Positions 7,861-14,752 of a DNA stretch of 20,338 bases are shown here, one piece after another. This DNA comes from an uncultured Bacteriovorax sp. (lineage in GTDB: Bacteria > Bdellovibrionota > Bacteriovoracia > Bacteriovoracales > Bacteriovoracaceae), in NCBI GenBank assembly GCA_946480715.1, contig CAMLKK010000043.1:1-20338 (forward strand). The letters are read 5' to 3'. The position numbers and the translations under genes are program-made. The first letter of the stretch is position 1. Each line of letters opens with the position of its first letter. The notes beneath the pieces are model-generated. The model ran no database searches and was not told the origin of the DNA. It worked only from the letters and a program-made list of their open reading frames with translations.

Positions 7861-8886
7861 TTATTGAAGAAGGCTTCTACCCGAAGATTTCAGGTCATCG
7901 CATGCCTGAGCAATTCTTTCGGTCATCATTTTTTCCGCGGACTTCATCCATTCACGTGGGTCATAGTGCTTTTTCGAGCCAACTTCGCCGTCGACCTTTA
8001 GCACTTTATCGTAGTTTTTAAGCATAAAATCGACCACAGGGCGAGTGTACGCGTATTGAGTGTCTGTATCGATGTTCATCTTGATCACACCGTATCCAAG
8101 TGTTTCATGAATTTCAGAAAGCTCTGATCCAGATCCTCCGTGGAAAACAAGAAAGTGTTCAGCTTCTTTTCCAAAAGTTTTAGCAACAGCAGCTTGGCCA
8201 TCACGAAGAATCGTCGGCTTTAATTTTACGTTTCCAGGTTTATAAACTCCGTGAACGTTACCGAATGTAGCTGCATACATGAAAGTTCCGATAGGACGAA
8301 GAGCTTTAGCAATTTCTACCATCTCTTCTGATGTCGTATAGAGTTTATCAGCTGGAGCATTTTCGTTGTTGTGACCGTCTTCTTCGCCACCAACAACTCC
8401 TGTTTCAACTTCTAGGATAAGTTCGCTTTTAGCAAAACGCTCTAATAATGCTTTTGATTGTTTGATGTTTTCATTCAGAGGAAGTTCAGATCCGTCGAAC
8501 ATGTGTGAGTTAAAAAGGTTAGGGAGGCCTTTTGCTCTTCTTTTTTCAGTCTCTGCTACCAATGGAAGCATGAAACTATCAACATATTGAGGATGGCAAT
8601 GATCTGTGTGAAGAGCGATAAGAACATTATATTTCTCCGCCATTAAATGCACGTGTTGAGCGATGGAAATCGCTCCCATGGCCATATCTCCAACTCCTTG
8701 TCCGGAAGCGAATTTTCCTCCTCCAGTAGATACTTGAATGATACCGTCTGATCGCTTATCAGCGAAGGCCTTAAGTGCGGCATTTGCTGTCGACATTGAA
8801 GTGACGTTGATGGCAGGGTAGGCATATCCACCTTGTTTTGCCTTTTCTAACATTTGTTTATACTGCTGGGGTGTGGCCACTGGCAT
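7861..8886 (-). CDS. fba: Fructose-bisphosphate aldolase, class II
   Basis: 341 residues; reversible cleavage of fructose 1,6-bisphosphate to glyceraldehyde 3-phosphate and dihydroxyacetone phosphate, zinc-dependent, cytoplasmic, glycolysis/gluconeogenesis. Motifs: N-terminal AYPAINVTS, catalytic/metal motif HTDHC (93-97, Asp95 and His96), NVHGVYKPGNVKL with zinc His212, and FHGGSGS with His249; a phosphate-binding NIDTDTQ follows near 271. The opening (PVATPQQY...GGYAYPAINVTS) and length are like the actinobacterial class II enzyme. Start: ATG at 8886 with AAGGAG eight bases upstream; the frame stays open for 90 more bases upstream, but without a Shine-Dalgarno or family similarity. It diverges from the E1 gene and ends at a strong terminator. 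Confidence 0.97.
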   Translation of the reverse strand: MPVATPQQYKQMLEKAKQGGYAYPAINVTSMSTANAALKAFADKRSDGIIQVSTGGGKFASGQGVGDMAMGAISIAQHVHLMAEKYNVLIALHTDHCHPQYVDSFMLPLVAETEKRRAKGLPNLFNSHMFDGSELPLNENIKQSKALLERFAKSELILEVETGVVGGEEDGHNNENAPADKLYTTSEEMVEIAKALRPIGTFMYAATFGNVHGVYKPGNVKLKPTILRDGQAAVAKTFGKEAEHFLVFHGGSGSELSEIHETLGYGVIKMNIDTDTQYAYTRPVVDFMLKNYDKVLKVDGEVGSKKHYDPREWMKSAEKMMTERIAQACDDLKSSGRSLLQ

Positions 8887-8893
8887 GAAAAAA

Positions 8894-8899
8894 CTCCTT
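8894..8899 (-). promoter_or_regulatory. Shine-Dalgarno fixing the aldolase start
   Basis: AAGGAG on the minus strand, seven bases before ATG 8886, which decides the start against the longer open frame reaching 8976. Confidence 0.85.
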
Positions 8900-8937
8900 A
8901 CACAAGACGTTAAGTCGGTCAAAATTACGCCCGCAAA

Positions 8938-8966
8938 TTGTAGAATGATTTCTTTTGGGTTACTAT
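8938..8966 (+). promoter_or_regulatory. Candidate E1 promoter in the fba/E1 divergent region
   Basis: The 136-base divergent spacer (8887-9022) must carry both promoters. For the E1 gene, TTGTAG (8938-8943), 17 bases, TACTAT (8961-8966) is the best-spaced pair; both boxes are only moderate matches. TACAAT on the minus strand (8942-8937) is a candidate -10 for the aldolase, so the two would overlap. A loose inverted repeat TTGGGT-TAC / GTAGACCCAA (8955-8963, 8989-8998) could be an operator. Confidence 0.35.
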
Positions 8967-9022
8967 AAAAATCCAAAAAAAGTTTAATGTAGACCCAAGG
9001 CTAACCCCTACAAGGACGAACA

Positions 9023-11068
9023 ATGCTTAAAAAAGTAGAAAAAAAATATTCCGTTAAAAAAACGCCAAAGGCGCAACTGAAAAAATGGTACGAGCTGATG
9101 ACACTCGGCAGGCTATTGGATGAAAGAGCTCCGAACTACCTGAAGCAGGCCATTGGTTGGTCATACCACGCTCCTTACGCTGGTCACGATGCTATTCAAT
9201 TAGCGATCGGACAAACATTCGTGCGCGGAGAAGATCATCTCTTCCCATATTACCGCGATATGCTTACTGCTGTTGCAGCTGGTGTTTCTGCGGAAGAAAT
9301 CATTTTAAACGGGATTTCAAAAGCGACTGATTTAGCTTCTGGTGGTCGTCACATGTCGAATCACTTCGCTAAACCTGAATGGAACATCCACAACGTATCA
9401 TCATGTACGGGGAACCACACGTTGCACGCAGCGGGTGTTGCTCGCGCAATGAAACGTTATAAGCACAAGGGTGTAGCGATCTCTTCTCAAGGTGAATCTT
9501 CTGTTTCAGAAGGTTACTGTTATGAAGCGATCAATGGATCTTCATGTGAAAAACTTCCAGTGATTTTTGTCTTCCAAGATAACGGTTACGGAATTTCTGT
9601 TCCAAAACGCGATCAGACAGCTAACGAGCGCGTAGCAGATAACTTCTCTGGATTTGCCAACCTTCGTATCATCCACTGTGACGGAAAAGATGTTTTCGAT
9701 TCTATGAGTGCAATGGAAGAAGCTCGCAAACATGCTATCGAAAAATCAGAACCAGTAATTGTTCACGCAGATTGCGTGCGTATCGGAAACCACTCGAACT
9801 CAGATAAGCATGAATGGTACCGTGATGAAAAAGAAAGAGAAGAAGCAAAAGCGCAAGATCCATACCTTCGCTTTAAAAAAGAACTTCTTGAAAGCAAAGT
9901 TTTCACAGAAGACGAACTAAGAACTGTAGAAGATGAAATGAAGAAAGTCGTGCTCGACGCTCACACAAAAGCGATGAAAGCACCAAATCCAGATCCAGCA
10001 TCGATCTACGATTTCGTTCTTCCTGAACCATACGTTTCAACAAAATATCCGGATGGAACTCACTCTGAAACTTCTGAGCCAGTGAAATTCATTGATGCGA
10101 TCAATGGAACACTTAAAGCAGAATTCAGACATAACCCGAACACATTCATTTGGGGCCAGGATATGGCCAACAAAGAAAAGGGCGGGATCTTCAACGTTTC
10201 AAAAGGAATGCAGCAGGAATTCGGAATTGAGCGCGTTTTCAACGGGCCAATCGCTGAAGATTTTATCCTTGGTACAGCAAACGGTTTCTCTCGTTTTAGA
10301 GATGATATCCGCGTGTGTGTTGAAGGTGCAGAGTTCGCTGATTACTTCTGGCCTGCGATGGAACAATTCGTAGAAATGACTCACGATTACTGGAGAAGTA
10401 ATGGAGCATTCTGTCCGAACGTTATCATTCGTCTTGCTTCAGGTGGATACATCGGTGGAGGTCTTTACCACTCACAAAATATTGAAGGCGCACTTTCAAC
10501 TTTCCCGGGTGTGAGAATTGTTTCTCCATCATTTGCTGACGATGCTGCCGGACTTTTAAGAACAGCTTTCCGTTCAAAAGGACCAACTGTTTATCTTGAG
10601 CCAAAAGCACTTTATAACTCAAAACAAGCTATGACTCCGGTGCCTGAAGATTTCGAAGTTCCATTCGGAAAGTGTCGCGTTCGTCGCGAAGGAACTGACC
10701 TGACAGTCCTGACTTACGGAAACACAACTCACATGTGTCTTGAAGCAGCTGAGAATTTAGCAAAAGATGGTTACAATGTTGAAGTTGTCGATCTTCGCTC
10801 GCTTATTCCACTTGATGAAGAAGGAATTATTAATTCAATTCGTAAAACAAATCGCTGTATCATCGTTCACGAAGATAAAGTGTTTGGCGGATTCGGTGGA
10901 GAGCTTGTTGGGATCATTAACGACAAAGCATTTGAACACCTTGATGCTCCTGTAAAACGAATTGGATCAACTTTTACTCCTGTTGGATTCAACAGAATTC
11001 TTGAGCGTGCTATTTTACCAAATACAGAAAGAATTCAAGCTGGAATGCTGGAACTTCTAAAATACTAA
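9023..11068 (+). CDS. Fused E1 alpha/beta subunit of a branched-chain-type 2-oxoacid dehydrogenase
   Basis: 681 residues, TPP-dependent E1 of the alpha2beta2 type with both chains in one polypeptide. Alpha part about 1-330: SYHAPYAGHDAIQ, PYYRDM, and the TPP/Mg motif at 157-188, where GDG reads Gly157-Glu158-Ser159 followed by SVSEG and closing Asn187 in QDNGYGIS. The loop HSNSD (257-261) matches the phosphorylation/active loop of the branched-chain E1. Beta part about 350-681: VFNGPIAEDFILGTANGFS, GGYIGGG, PKALY, and the C-terminal VHEDKVFGGFGGELV. It decarboxylates a 2-oxoacid and acylates the lipoyl group of E2; substrate (2-oxoisovalerate versus pyruvate) is not provable here. No E2 or E3 gene is nearby. 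AAGGAC precedes ATG by about 6 bases. Confidence 0.92.
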   Translation: MLKKVEKKYSVKKTPKAQLKKWYELMTLGRLLDERAPNYLKQAIGWSYHAPYAGHDAIQLAIGQTFVRGEDHLFPYYRDMLTAVAAGVSAEEIILNGISKATDLASGGRHMSNHFAKPEWNIHNVSSCTGNHTLHAAGVARAMKRYKHKGVAISSQGESSVSEGYCYEAINGSSCEKLPVIFVFQDNGYGISVPKRDQTANERVADNFSGFANLRIIHCDGKDVFDSMSAMEEARKHAIEKSEPVIVHADCVRIGNHSNSDKHEWYRDEKEREEAKAQDPYLRFKKELLESKVFTEDELRTVEDEMKKVVLDAHTKAMKAPNPDPASIYDFVLPEPYVSTKYPDGTHSETSEPVKFIDAINGTLKAEFRHNPNTFIWGQDMANKEKGGIFNVSKGMQQEFGIERVFNGPIAEDFILGTANGFSRFRDDIRVCVEGAEFADYFWPAMEQFVEMTHDYWRSNGAFCPNVIIRLASGGYIGGGLYHSQNIEGALSTFPGVRIVSPSFADDAAGLLRTAFRSKGPTVYLEPKALYNSKQAMTPVPEDFEVPFGKCRVRREGTDLTVLTYGNTTHMCLEAAENLAKDGYNVEVVDLRSLIPLDEEGIINSIRKTNRCIIVHEDKVFGGFGGELVGIINDKAFEHLDAPVKRIGSTFTPVGFNRILERAILPNTERIQAGMLELLKY

Positions 11069-11081
11069 TTCAGTTTATAAT

Positions 11082-11123
11082 TTCACGAATCTTCATTTAG
11101 TCTTGAAGATTCGTGAAGTTTTT
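11082..11123 (+). terminator. Rho-independent terminator of the E1 gene
   Basis: Perfect 14-bp stem: TTCACGAATCTTCA (11082-11095), 8-base loop, TGAAGATTCGTGAA (11104-11117), then GTTTTTC. It lies 13 bases after the stop. A GTG at 11113 in its right arm opens an in-frame extension of the next gene, which is therefore not credible. Confidence 0.95.
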
Positions 11124-11190
11124 CTCATCAATCTTTAGCTACATTTTTTTATTCGCTTTCCGAAAAAGAGGACCAAACAAGGGTCTTCTC

Positions 11191-12543
11191 ATGAGTCGCA
11201 CACTCGTCATTTCCGACAACGAATACATCAACATTCTCTATATGATGAATCTTGAAGTTTATTTGGGAACTGAAGTGGAAGTGGCCACATCTTTAGAAGC
11301 AGGAATGACCGCACTCAAATCTAAAAATAAATTCGATCTTGTTATTGCTCTTGATCAGTTAAACAAATTCGAAACTCTACCCCCCCTAATGGAATTCAGG
11401 GGCAGTTATGGTCTCAAGTATTCTCTTATTAAAGTCGGTGGTGAAGAAGAAAAAGAAATCGATCCCAAGACATTTGTTGTTTCCAGCAAATATAGTATTC
11501 AGCCGTTGTTAAAAAAGGCAGCTGCCATTTTAAAGGTCACTGCTAAAGATATGGCCGCAAAAGATGTGGGAGAGTATTACCCCATTTCACTTGCACCGCT
11601 GGAGTCGCTCACAAAAGTTCCATGTACAATGTATCTTGAAATCGAGCAAACGTACAAAATTCTTGCGCGTACAAATGATCCGTTTGCTGCTAGTTTTGCA
11701 AAGGCCAGAGACTTACATGTCGAAAAGCTCTACGTAAAAAGCACTGACCGACTTACTGTTGTAAATAACATCTCATTAAAACTGATCGAGAAAATTACTT
11801 CTGCATTGAAAAATGCCGGCAATCTTCCTATGGATAAAAAAGTAGAGTTGCTGAACGAAGGTTATGAATTCGCGGCGGCCAATCTTTTTTCGAATGAGGA
11901 AATTAAGCAAGAGATGCAAGAGATTGCTACTGCTTCAGCCAAAGTTATGCAAGATGTGGTGAAAGACAGTACTCAATTGAAAAATTTGTTAGCAACGATG
12001 CTCAATAATAAAAGCGGCTACATCTTCACGCATTCTCTAATATCAAGTTACGTTGCCAATCACATTATCAAAAATGTAACTTGGGGTGGAGAAGGGCAGG
12101 GTGAAAAAATAAATTTCGTTCTCTTCTTCCACGACATTTATCTCGCTCCTCTCTATCTGAAGTATCCTCAATTGAGTCTTGAACAAGAAACTCTCATGAG
12201 CAAACAATTATCCGACAAAGAAAAAGAGATTTTTCTCAACCATGCCAAGCTTGCTGCTGAACTTGTCGTGAGCTACAAACGCTGTCCAATGGGCGCCGAT
12301 GTCCTTATTAAACAACATCATGGAATGAAAAAGGGAACCGGTTTCGCGTTGAAATTTCCTGAAGACCTATCACCACTTTCTAAAATTCTTGTCGTCGCCG
12401 AAGCCTTCGTCGAGCAGTTCATGTTGTGTGAGCGTGAAAAACGAAAAGTGGAAATGAAACTTATTATACCTAAGTTGACGGAAGAGTTTCAATCGCAGTC
12501 CTATATCAAGATTGTGCAGACGCTGACGACACTTCCGCTTTGA
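11191..12543 (+). CDS. Divergent HD-GYP/HDOD-like signalling protein with receiver-like N-terminus
   Basis: 450 residues from ATG 11191, chosen for AAGGG seven bases upstream. The first ~115 residues have a receiver-like start (TLVISDNE with Asp9; FDLVIALDQ around 48-56), but the usual phosphoacceptor position, five residues after the FD Asp, is Leu54, with Asp55 one place off, so phosphorylation is doubtful. The middle (130-270) is helical. The C-terminal part has His281, the HD pair His314-Asp315 (in FFHDIYL rather than HDIGK), His351 (HAKLAAE in place of HPxxG), and His376-His377 in KQHHGMKKGTGF, where HHE and DGxGYP would stand. Metal ligands are thus largely kept while GYP is lost; c-di-GMP hydrolysis is uncertain. 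It could be a signalling adaptor. No signal peptide. Confidence 0.7.
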   Translation: MSRTLVISDNEYINILYMMNLEVYLGTEVEVATSLEAGMTALKSKNKFDLVIALDQLNKFETLPPLMEFRGSYGLKYSLIKVGGEEEKEIDPKTFVVSSKYSIQPLLKKAAAILKVTAKDMAAKDVGEYYPISLAPLESLTKVPCTMYLEIEQTYKILARTNDPFAASFAKARDLHVEKLYVKSTDRLTVVNNISLKLIEKITSALKNAGNLPMDKKVELLNEGYEFAAANLFSNEEIKQEMQEIATASAKVMQDVVKDSTQLKNLLATMLNNKSGYIFTHSLISSYVANHIIKNVTWGGEGQGEKINFVLFFHDIYLAPLYLKYPQLSLEQETLMSKQLSDKEKEIFLNHAKLAAELVVSYKRCPMGADVLIKQHHGMKKGTGFALKFPEDLSPLSKILVVAEAFVEQFMLCEREKRKVEMKLIIPKLTEEFQSQSYIKIVQTLTTLPL

Positions 12544-12565
12544 TCCAAATATGACAAAATATTAA

Positions 12566-12595
12566 TTTTCATTTTCAAATATTGAGGCATATGCT
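12566..12595 (+). promoter_or_regulatory. Candidate promoter, possibly leaderless, for the DUF2279-phospholipase pair
   Basis: TTTTCA (12566-12571, 4 of 6), 18-base spacer, TATGCT (12590-12595, 4 of 6). Six bases then separate it from ATG 12602, placing +1 on the start codon. No usable Shine-Dalgarno: the only GGA sits three bases from ATG. Moderate matches only. Confidence 0.35.
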
Positions 12596-12601
12596 TGGAT
12601 A

Positions 12602-13510
12602 ATGAAAAATATCTTTTCATTTATTTTGTCGTTCTTACTTCTGAGTGGCCAATTAATGGCCCAAGAGGTTGTCCATGATCCAAATCTTGACTTAAAAGTA
12701 CAGGTTCAAGAAGAACATTTCATTAATCGCAACAATGTCCAATATATCAATTGGGGCGTTCCACTAGTCTTTGCGGCCTATGGAGCTCTATTTTGGGATT
12801 GGGGAAGGAATGCTGGATTTACCTTTCGAGATGAAGGTTGGTTTACTAAAAATACTTATGCCGGTGGGACAGATAAATTGGCCCACATGTATTCACATTA
12901 TCTCTTAACACGCTCTAGTTATGCTTTTTATAGACATAGCGGGCTTACTCATGAAGAAGCACTCAAGCATTCTTTCATTCTTGGATCTGCCGTTGGCTTA
13001 ATGATTGAAGTCGGTGATGGCATTAGCCATTATGGATTTGCCGTAAATGATCTCATCAGCGATTTGGCCGGAATTGGATTGGCCCATCTGCTCAATCAAA
13101 ATAGTTACCTTGATGAACTGATCGGATTTCAATTGTGGTGGTGGAATGATGATACAGCAACAGGAAGGCATAATAAGGGTGAAAAGCTTCGCGATCCTAT
13201 TGATGATTATAACAATCAAAAATATGTTTTTAACTTTAGAATGGCGGCGATTCCAGGTGTAAAAGACTTTGTTGGAACTCGCTATCTGAATTTGGATTTA
13301 GGCTACATGTCTCGTGGCTATAAAACAACAAACGCTAATAATACGGAAACTGTACGGCATCTCTATACTGGAGTTTCGATAAATTTTTCTCAGCTGCTTA
13401 AAGATTTATTCCCTAATAGTGAATTCGCTCAAGGGGCGGCAGCAGTCACTCGCTACTATCAATTACCGTATTCATCAATTGAGCTAACAAAATGGGACGA
13501 TCGTGATTAG
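12602..13510 (+). CDS. DUF2279 (VanZ-like) predicted envelope protein
   Basis: 302 residues with a signal peptide (MKNIF..., cleavage after LMA at 20). Recognisable DUF2279 motifs: GGTDKLAHMYSHYLLT (88-103) with Asp91, Lys92 and His95, then EVGDG (136-140), Ser/His in ISHYGF, and NDLISDLAGIGLAH (149-162). The arrangement DK-x-x-H, E, ND-x-x-x-D-x-x-G resembles VanZ-like membrane proteins. Hydrophobic stretches at about 50-67, 124-137 and 151-165 may be membrane segments; residues 205-265 look beta-rich. Function unknown. It overlaps the phospholipase gene by 8 bases, so the two are probably made together at the envelope, possibly in lipid handling; that link is inference. Confidence 0.72.
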   Translation: MKNIFSFILSFLLLSGQLMAQEVVHDPNLDLKVQVQEEHFINRNNVQYINWGVPLVFAAYGALFWDWGRNAGFTFRDEGWFTKNTYAGGTDKLAHMYSHYLLTRSSYAFYRHSGLTHEEALKHSFILGSAVGLMIEVGDGISHYGFAVNDLISDLAGIGLAHLLNQNSYLDELIGFQLWWWNDDTATGRHNKGEKLRDPIDDYNNQKYVFNFRMAAIPGVKDFVGTRYLNLDLGYMSRGYKTTNANNTETVRHLYTGVSINFSQLLKDLFPNSEFAQGAAAVTRYYQLPYSSIELTKWDDRD

Positions 13511-14243
13511 AAAAAAACTCACTATTTTATGTTTTTTTATTTTTTCCACTCAGGTCTTTGCCGAATCACCTGATGCTTTTCAATTAAAAAAAAATTATCT
13601 GGCGATAGGTGATCGCTCCACTCCCATCAAAGCTGAGTTCGGTTTTATCTTTCCCGCTTTTAAAGAAGGCAATCTCTTTTTGGGATATCATCAGAGGTCA
13701 TTCTGGGACATTAACAATGGTTCATCGCCAGTGGTGGATAGTAATTATAATCCCCAAATCCTCTATAAACTCAATGAATGGAAAGATATTGAATGGACTC
13801 TTGGCCTTCTCGAGCATCTTTCCAATGGGCAAACGGGGAACCGTTCTCGGGGAATTAATATGTCAACGCTTCAAGGTATGAAGCGATTCAAAGAAAGTTG
13901 GGGAGAATTAGATCTTGGCTTAAAACTATTGGCGACTTACAAAATGGATAACGGAAGTCCTGATATGAATAATTATTTTGGTCCTTGGGCCGCAATTATG
14001 CGTCTGAAAAACTTCGTCCCCGGTTTAGCATTAAATCACCGTTTTGAAGTTCGCTACCATTCCGGTGGAAAATCAGGAACAAAATTTGAAAACGGTAACC
14101 TTGAAGGAGGGCTGTTTTTACAACCAACTCAAGATGCACTTTTTGACCTTTATCTCCAGTACTTTACTGGCAGAAATGAATACTTCCTGGCCTATAAAGA
14201 GTATCATCGGAATGCCCGTATTGGATTGTCTTTTAACTTTTAG
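13503..14243 (+). CDS. pldA: Outer-membrane phospholipase A (OMPLA family)
   Basis: 246 residues with signal peptide (cleavage after VFA at 20). Hydrolyses acyl chains of phospholipids reaching the outer leaflet of the outer membrane. The catalytic triad of OMPLA is aligned: His105 and Ser107 in EHLSNG and Asn119, with exactly the 2- and 12-residue spacings of E. coli His142, Ser144, Asn156; Ser115-Arg116 match Ser152-Arg153. Calcium-site residues are less conserved (Gln110 replaces Arg147). Alternating strands and a terminal Phe (LSFNF) fit a 12-strand barrel, slightly shorter than E. coli (269 mature). Start is GTG, supported by GGGA seven bases upstream; ATG alternatives lack the signal peptide. 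The stop overlaps the convergent HEXXH gene by 4 bases. The symbol is by analogy. Confidence 0.88.
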   Translation: MIRKKLTILCFFIFSTQVFAESPDAFQLKKNYLAIGDRSTPIKAEFGFIFPAFKEGNLFLGYHQRSFWDINNGSSPVVDSNYNPQILYKLNEWKDIEWTLGLLEHLSNGQTGNRSRGINMSTLQGMKRFKESWGELDLGLKLLATYKMDNGSPDMNNYFGPWAAIMRLKNFVPGLALNHRFEVRYHSGGKSGTKFENGNLEGGLFLQPTQDALFDLYLQYFTGRNEYFLAYKEYHRNARIGLSFNF

Positions 14244-14701
14244 TTTGTTGGACAATAGATATTGCGGAATTCAGTCTGCTTATCAATCGCATCCCATTCG
14301 AGACTTTCGTCACTGAGATCCCAATTTTGATATTTAACTTGAATGTAATGAACGAGCTCATGAACAACAGAATCATCCATGCAGCGTTTGTTACGACGGT
14401 AATATTCAGCATCATCTAAGATATAGACTTCATTATTGTCGACAGCAAAAGCGTTTGTGAAAACGTCAGGACGGAAGCCCCATTGTTTTTCGATGGCGTC
14501 TTGGAATTGTTTTAGTGGCGTGCTGCTTTTAAAATAGAATTTTGGAACTTCAACATCATCACGTTTTGTGAGTTTTTTCATTTCCAGTGATTTTTCCAGC
14601 AAGAAATCTAGCGAGTATTTGAGCTTTGCGGGTTTGCGGGCGGCAAAGGCCGTTGTTGAAAGTGACAGGAACGAGAGAACGATGATGATTAGTTTTTTCA
14701 T
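14240..14701 (-). CDS. Small secreted HEXXH putative metallopeptidase
   Basis: 153 residues with a clear signal peptide (MKKLIIIVLS..., cleavage after AFA at 20). The zinc motif is VVHELVHYIQ: His114, Glu115, His118; Glu135 in SLEWDAIDKQTEF is a good third ligand (gluzincin-like, Glu 17 residues later). Mature protein is only about 15 kDa, much shorter than known secreted peptidases, with two cysteines (107, 150). DUF6647-like proteins have a similar layout. Peptidase activity is inference from the motif. No Shine-Dalgarno: the six bases before ATG are TTTTCC and the terminator stem of the upstream cyclase operon abuts it (see promoter entry). Its stop overlaps the phospholipase stop on the other strand. 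Confidence 0.7.
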   Translation of the reverse strand: MKKLIIIVLSFLSLSTTAFAARKPAKLKYSLDFLLEKSLEMKKLTKRDDVEVPKFYFKSSTPLKQFQDAIEKQWGFRPDVFTNAFAVDNNEVYILDDAEYYRRNKRCMDDSVVHELVHYIQVKYQNWDLSDESLEWDAIDKQTEFRNIYCPTN

Positions 14702-14703
14702 GG

Positions 14704-14749
14704 AAAAAGTTTAGGTTGGCCGAAAGACTATTTCAACCAACCTAAACTT
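14704..14749 (-). terminator. Rho-independent terminator of the FecR-TPR-cyclase operon
   Basis: Perfect 13-bp stem, AAGTTTAGGTTGG (14707-14719) with CCAACCTAAACTT (14737-14749), and a 17-base loop. Read on the minus strand it ends in CTTTTTCC. It starts 4 bases after the cyclase stop and its T-tract ends 2 bases before the ATG of the next gene. Confidence 0.85.
14708..14736 (-). promoter_or_regulatory. Promoter embedded in the terminator hairpin; likely leaderless start of the HEXXH gene
   Basis: Minus strand: TTGAAA (14736-14731, 5 of 6), 17-base spacer, TAAACT (14713-14708, 4 of 6). Six bases later comes ATG 14701, so +1 falls on the start codon. This explains how a gene with no Shine-Dalgarno and a terminator directly before it is expressed. 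Confidence 0.55.
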
Positions 14750-14752
14750 ACA

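Noticed and set aside
8887..8976. 30-codon N-terminal extension of the aldolase frame
   Set aside because: AAGGAG sits just before ATG 8886, homologues start at PVATP, and the extension lies in the divergent promoter region.
8955..8998. Inverted repeat TTGGGT-TAC / GTAGACCCAA between fba and E1 as an operator
   Set aside because: Imperfect, with a bulge and a 25-base gap; could be chance in a short AT-rich spacer. Mentioned only inside the promoter entry.
11113..11190. Hydrophobic 26-residue N-terminal extension (possible signal anchor) of the HD-GYP gene, from a GTG
   Set aside because: The GTG is inside the E1 terminator stem; ATG 11191 has AAGGG at correct spacing and begins at the receiver-like strand.
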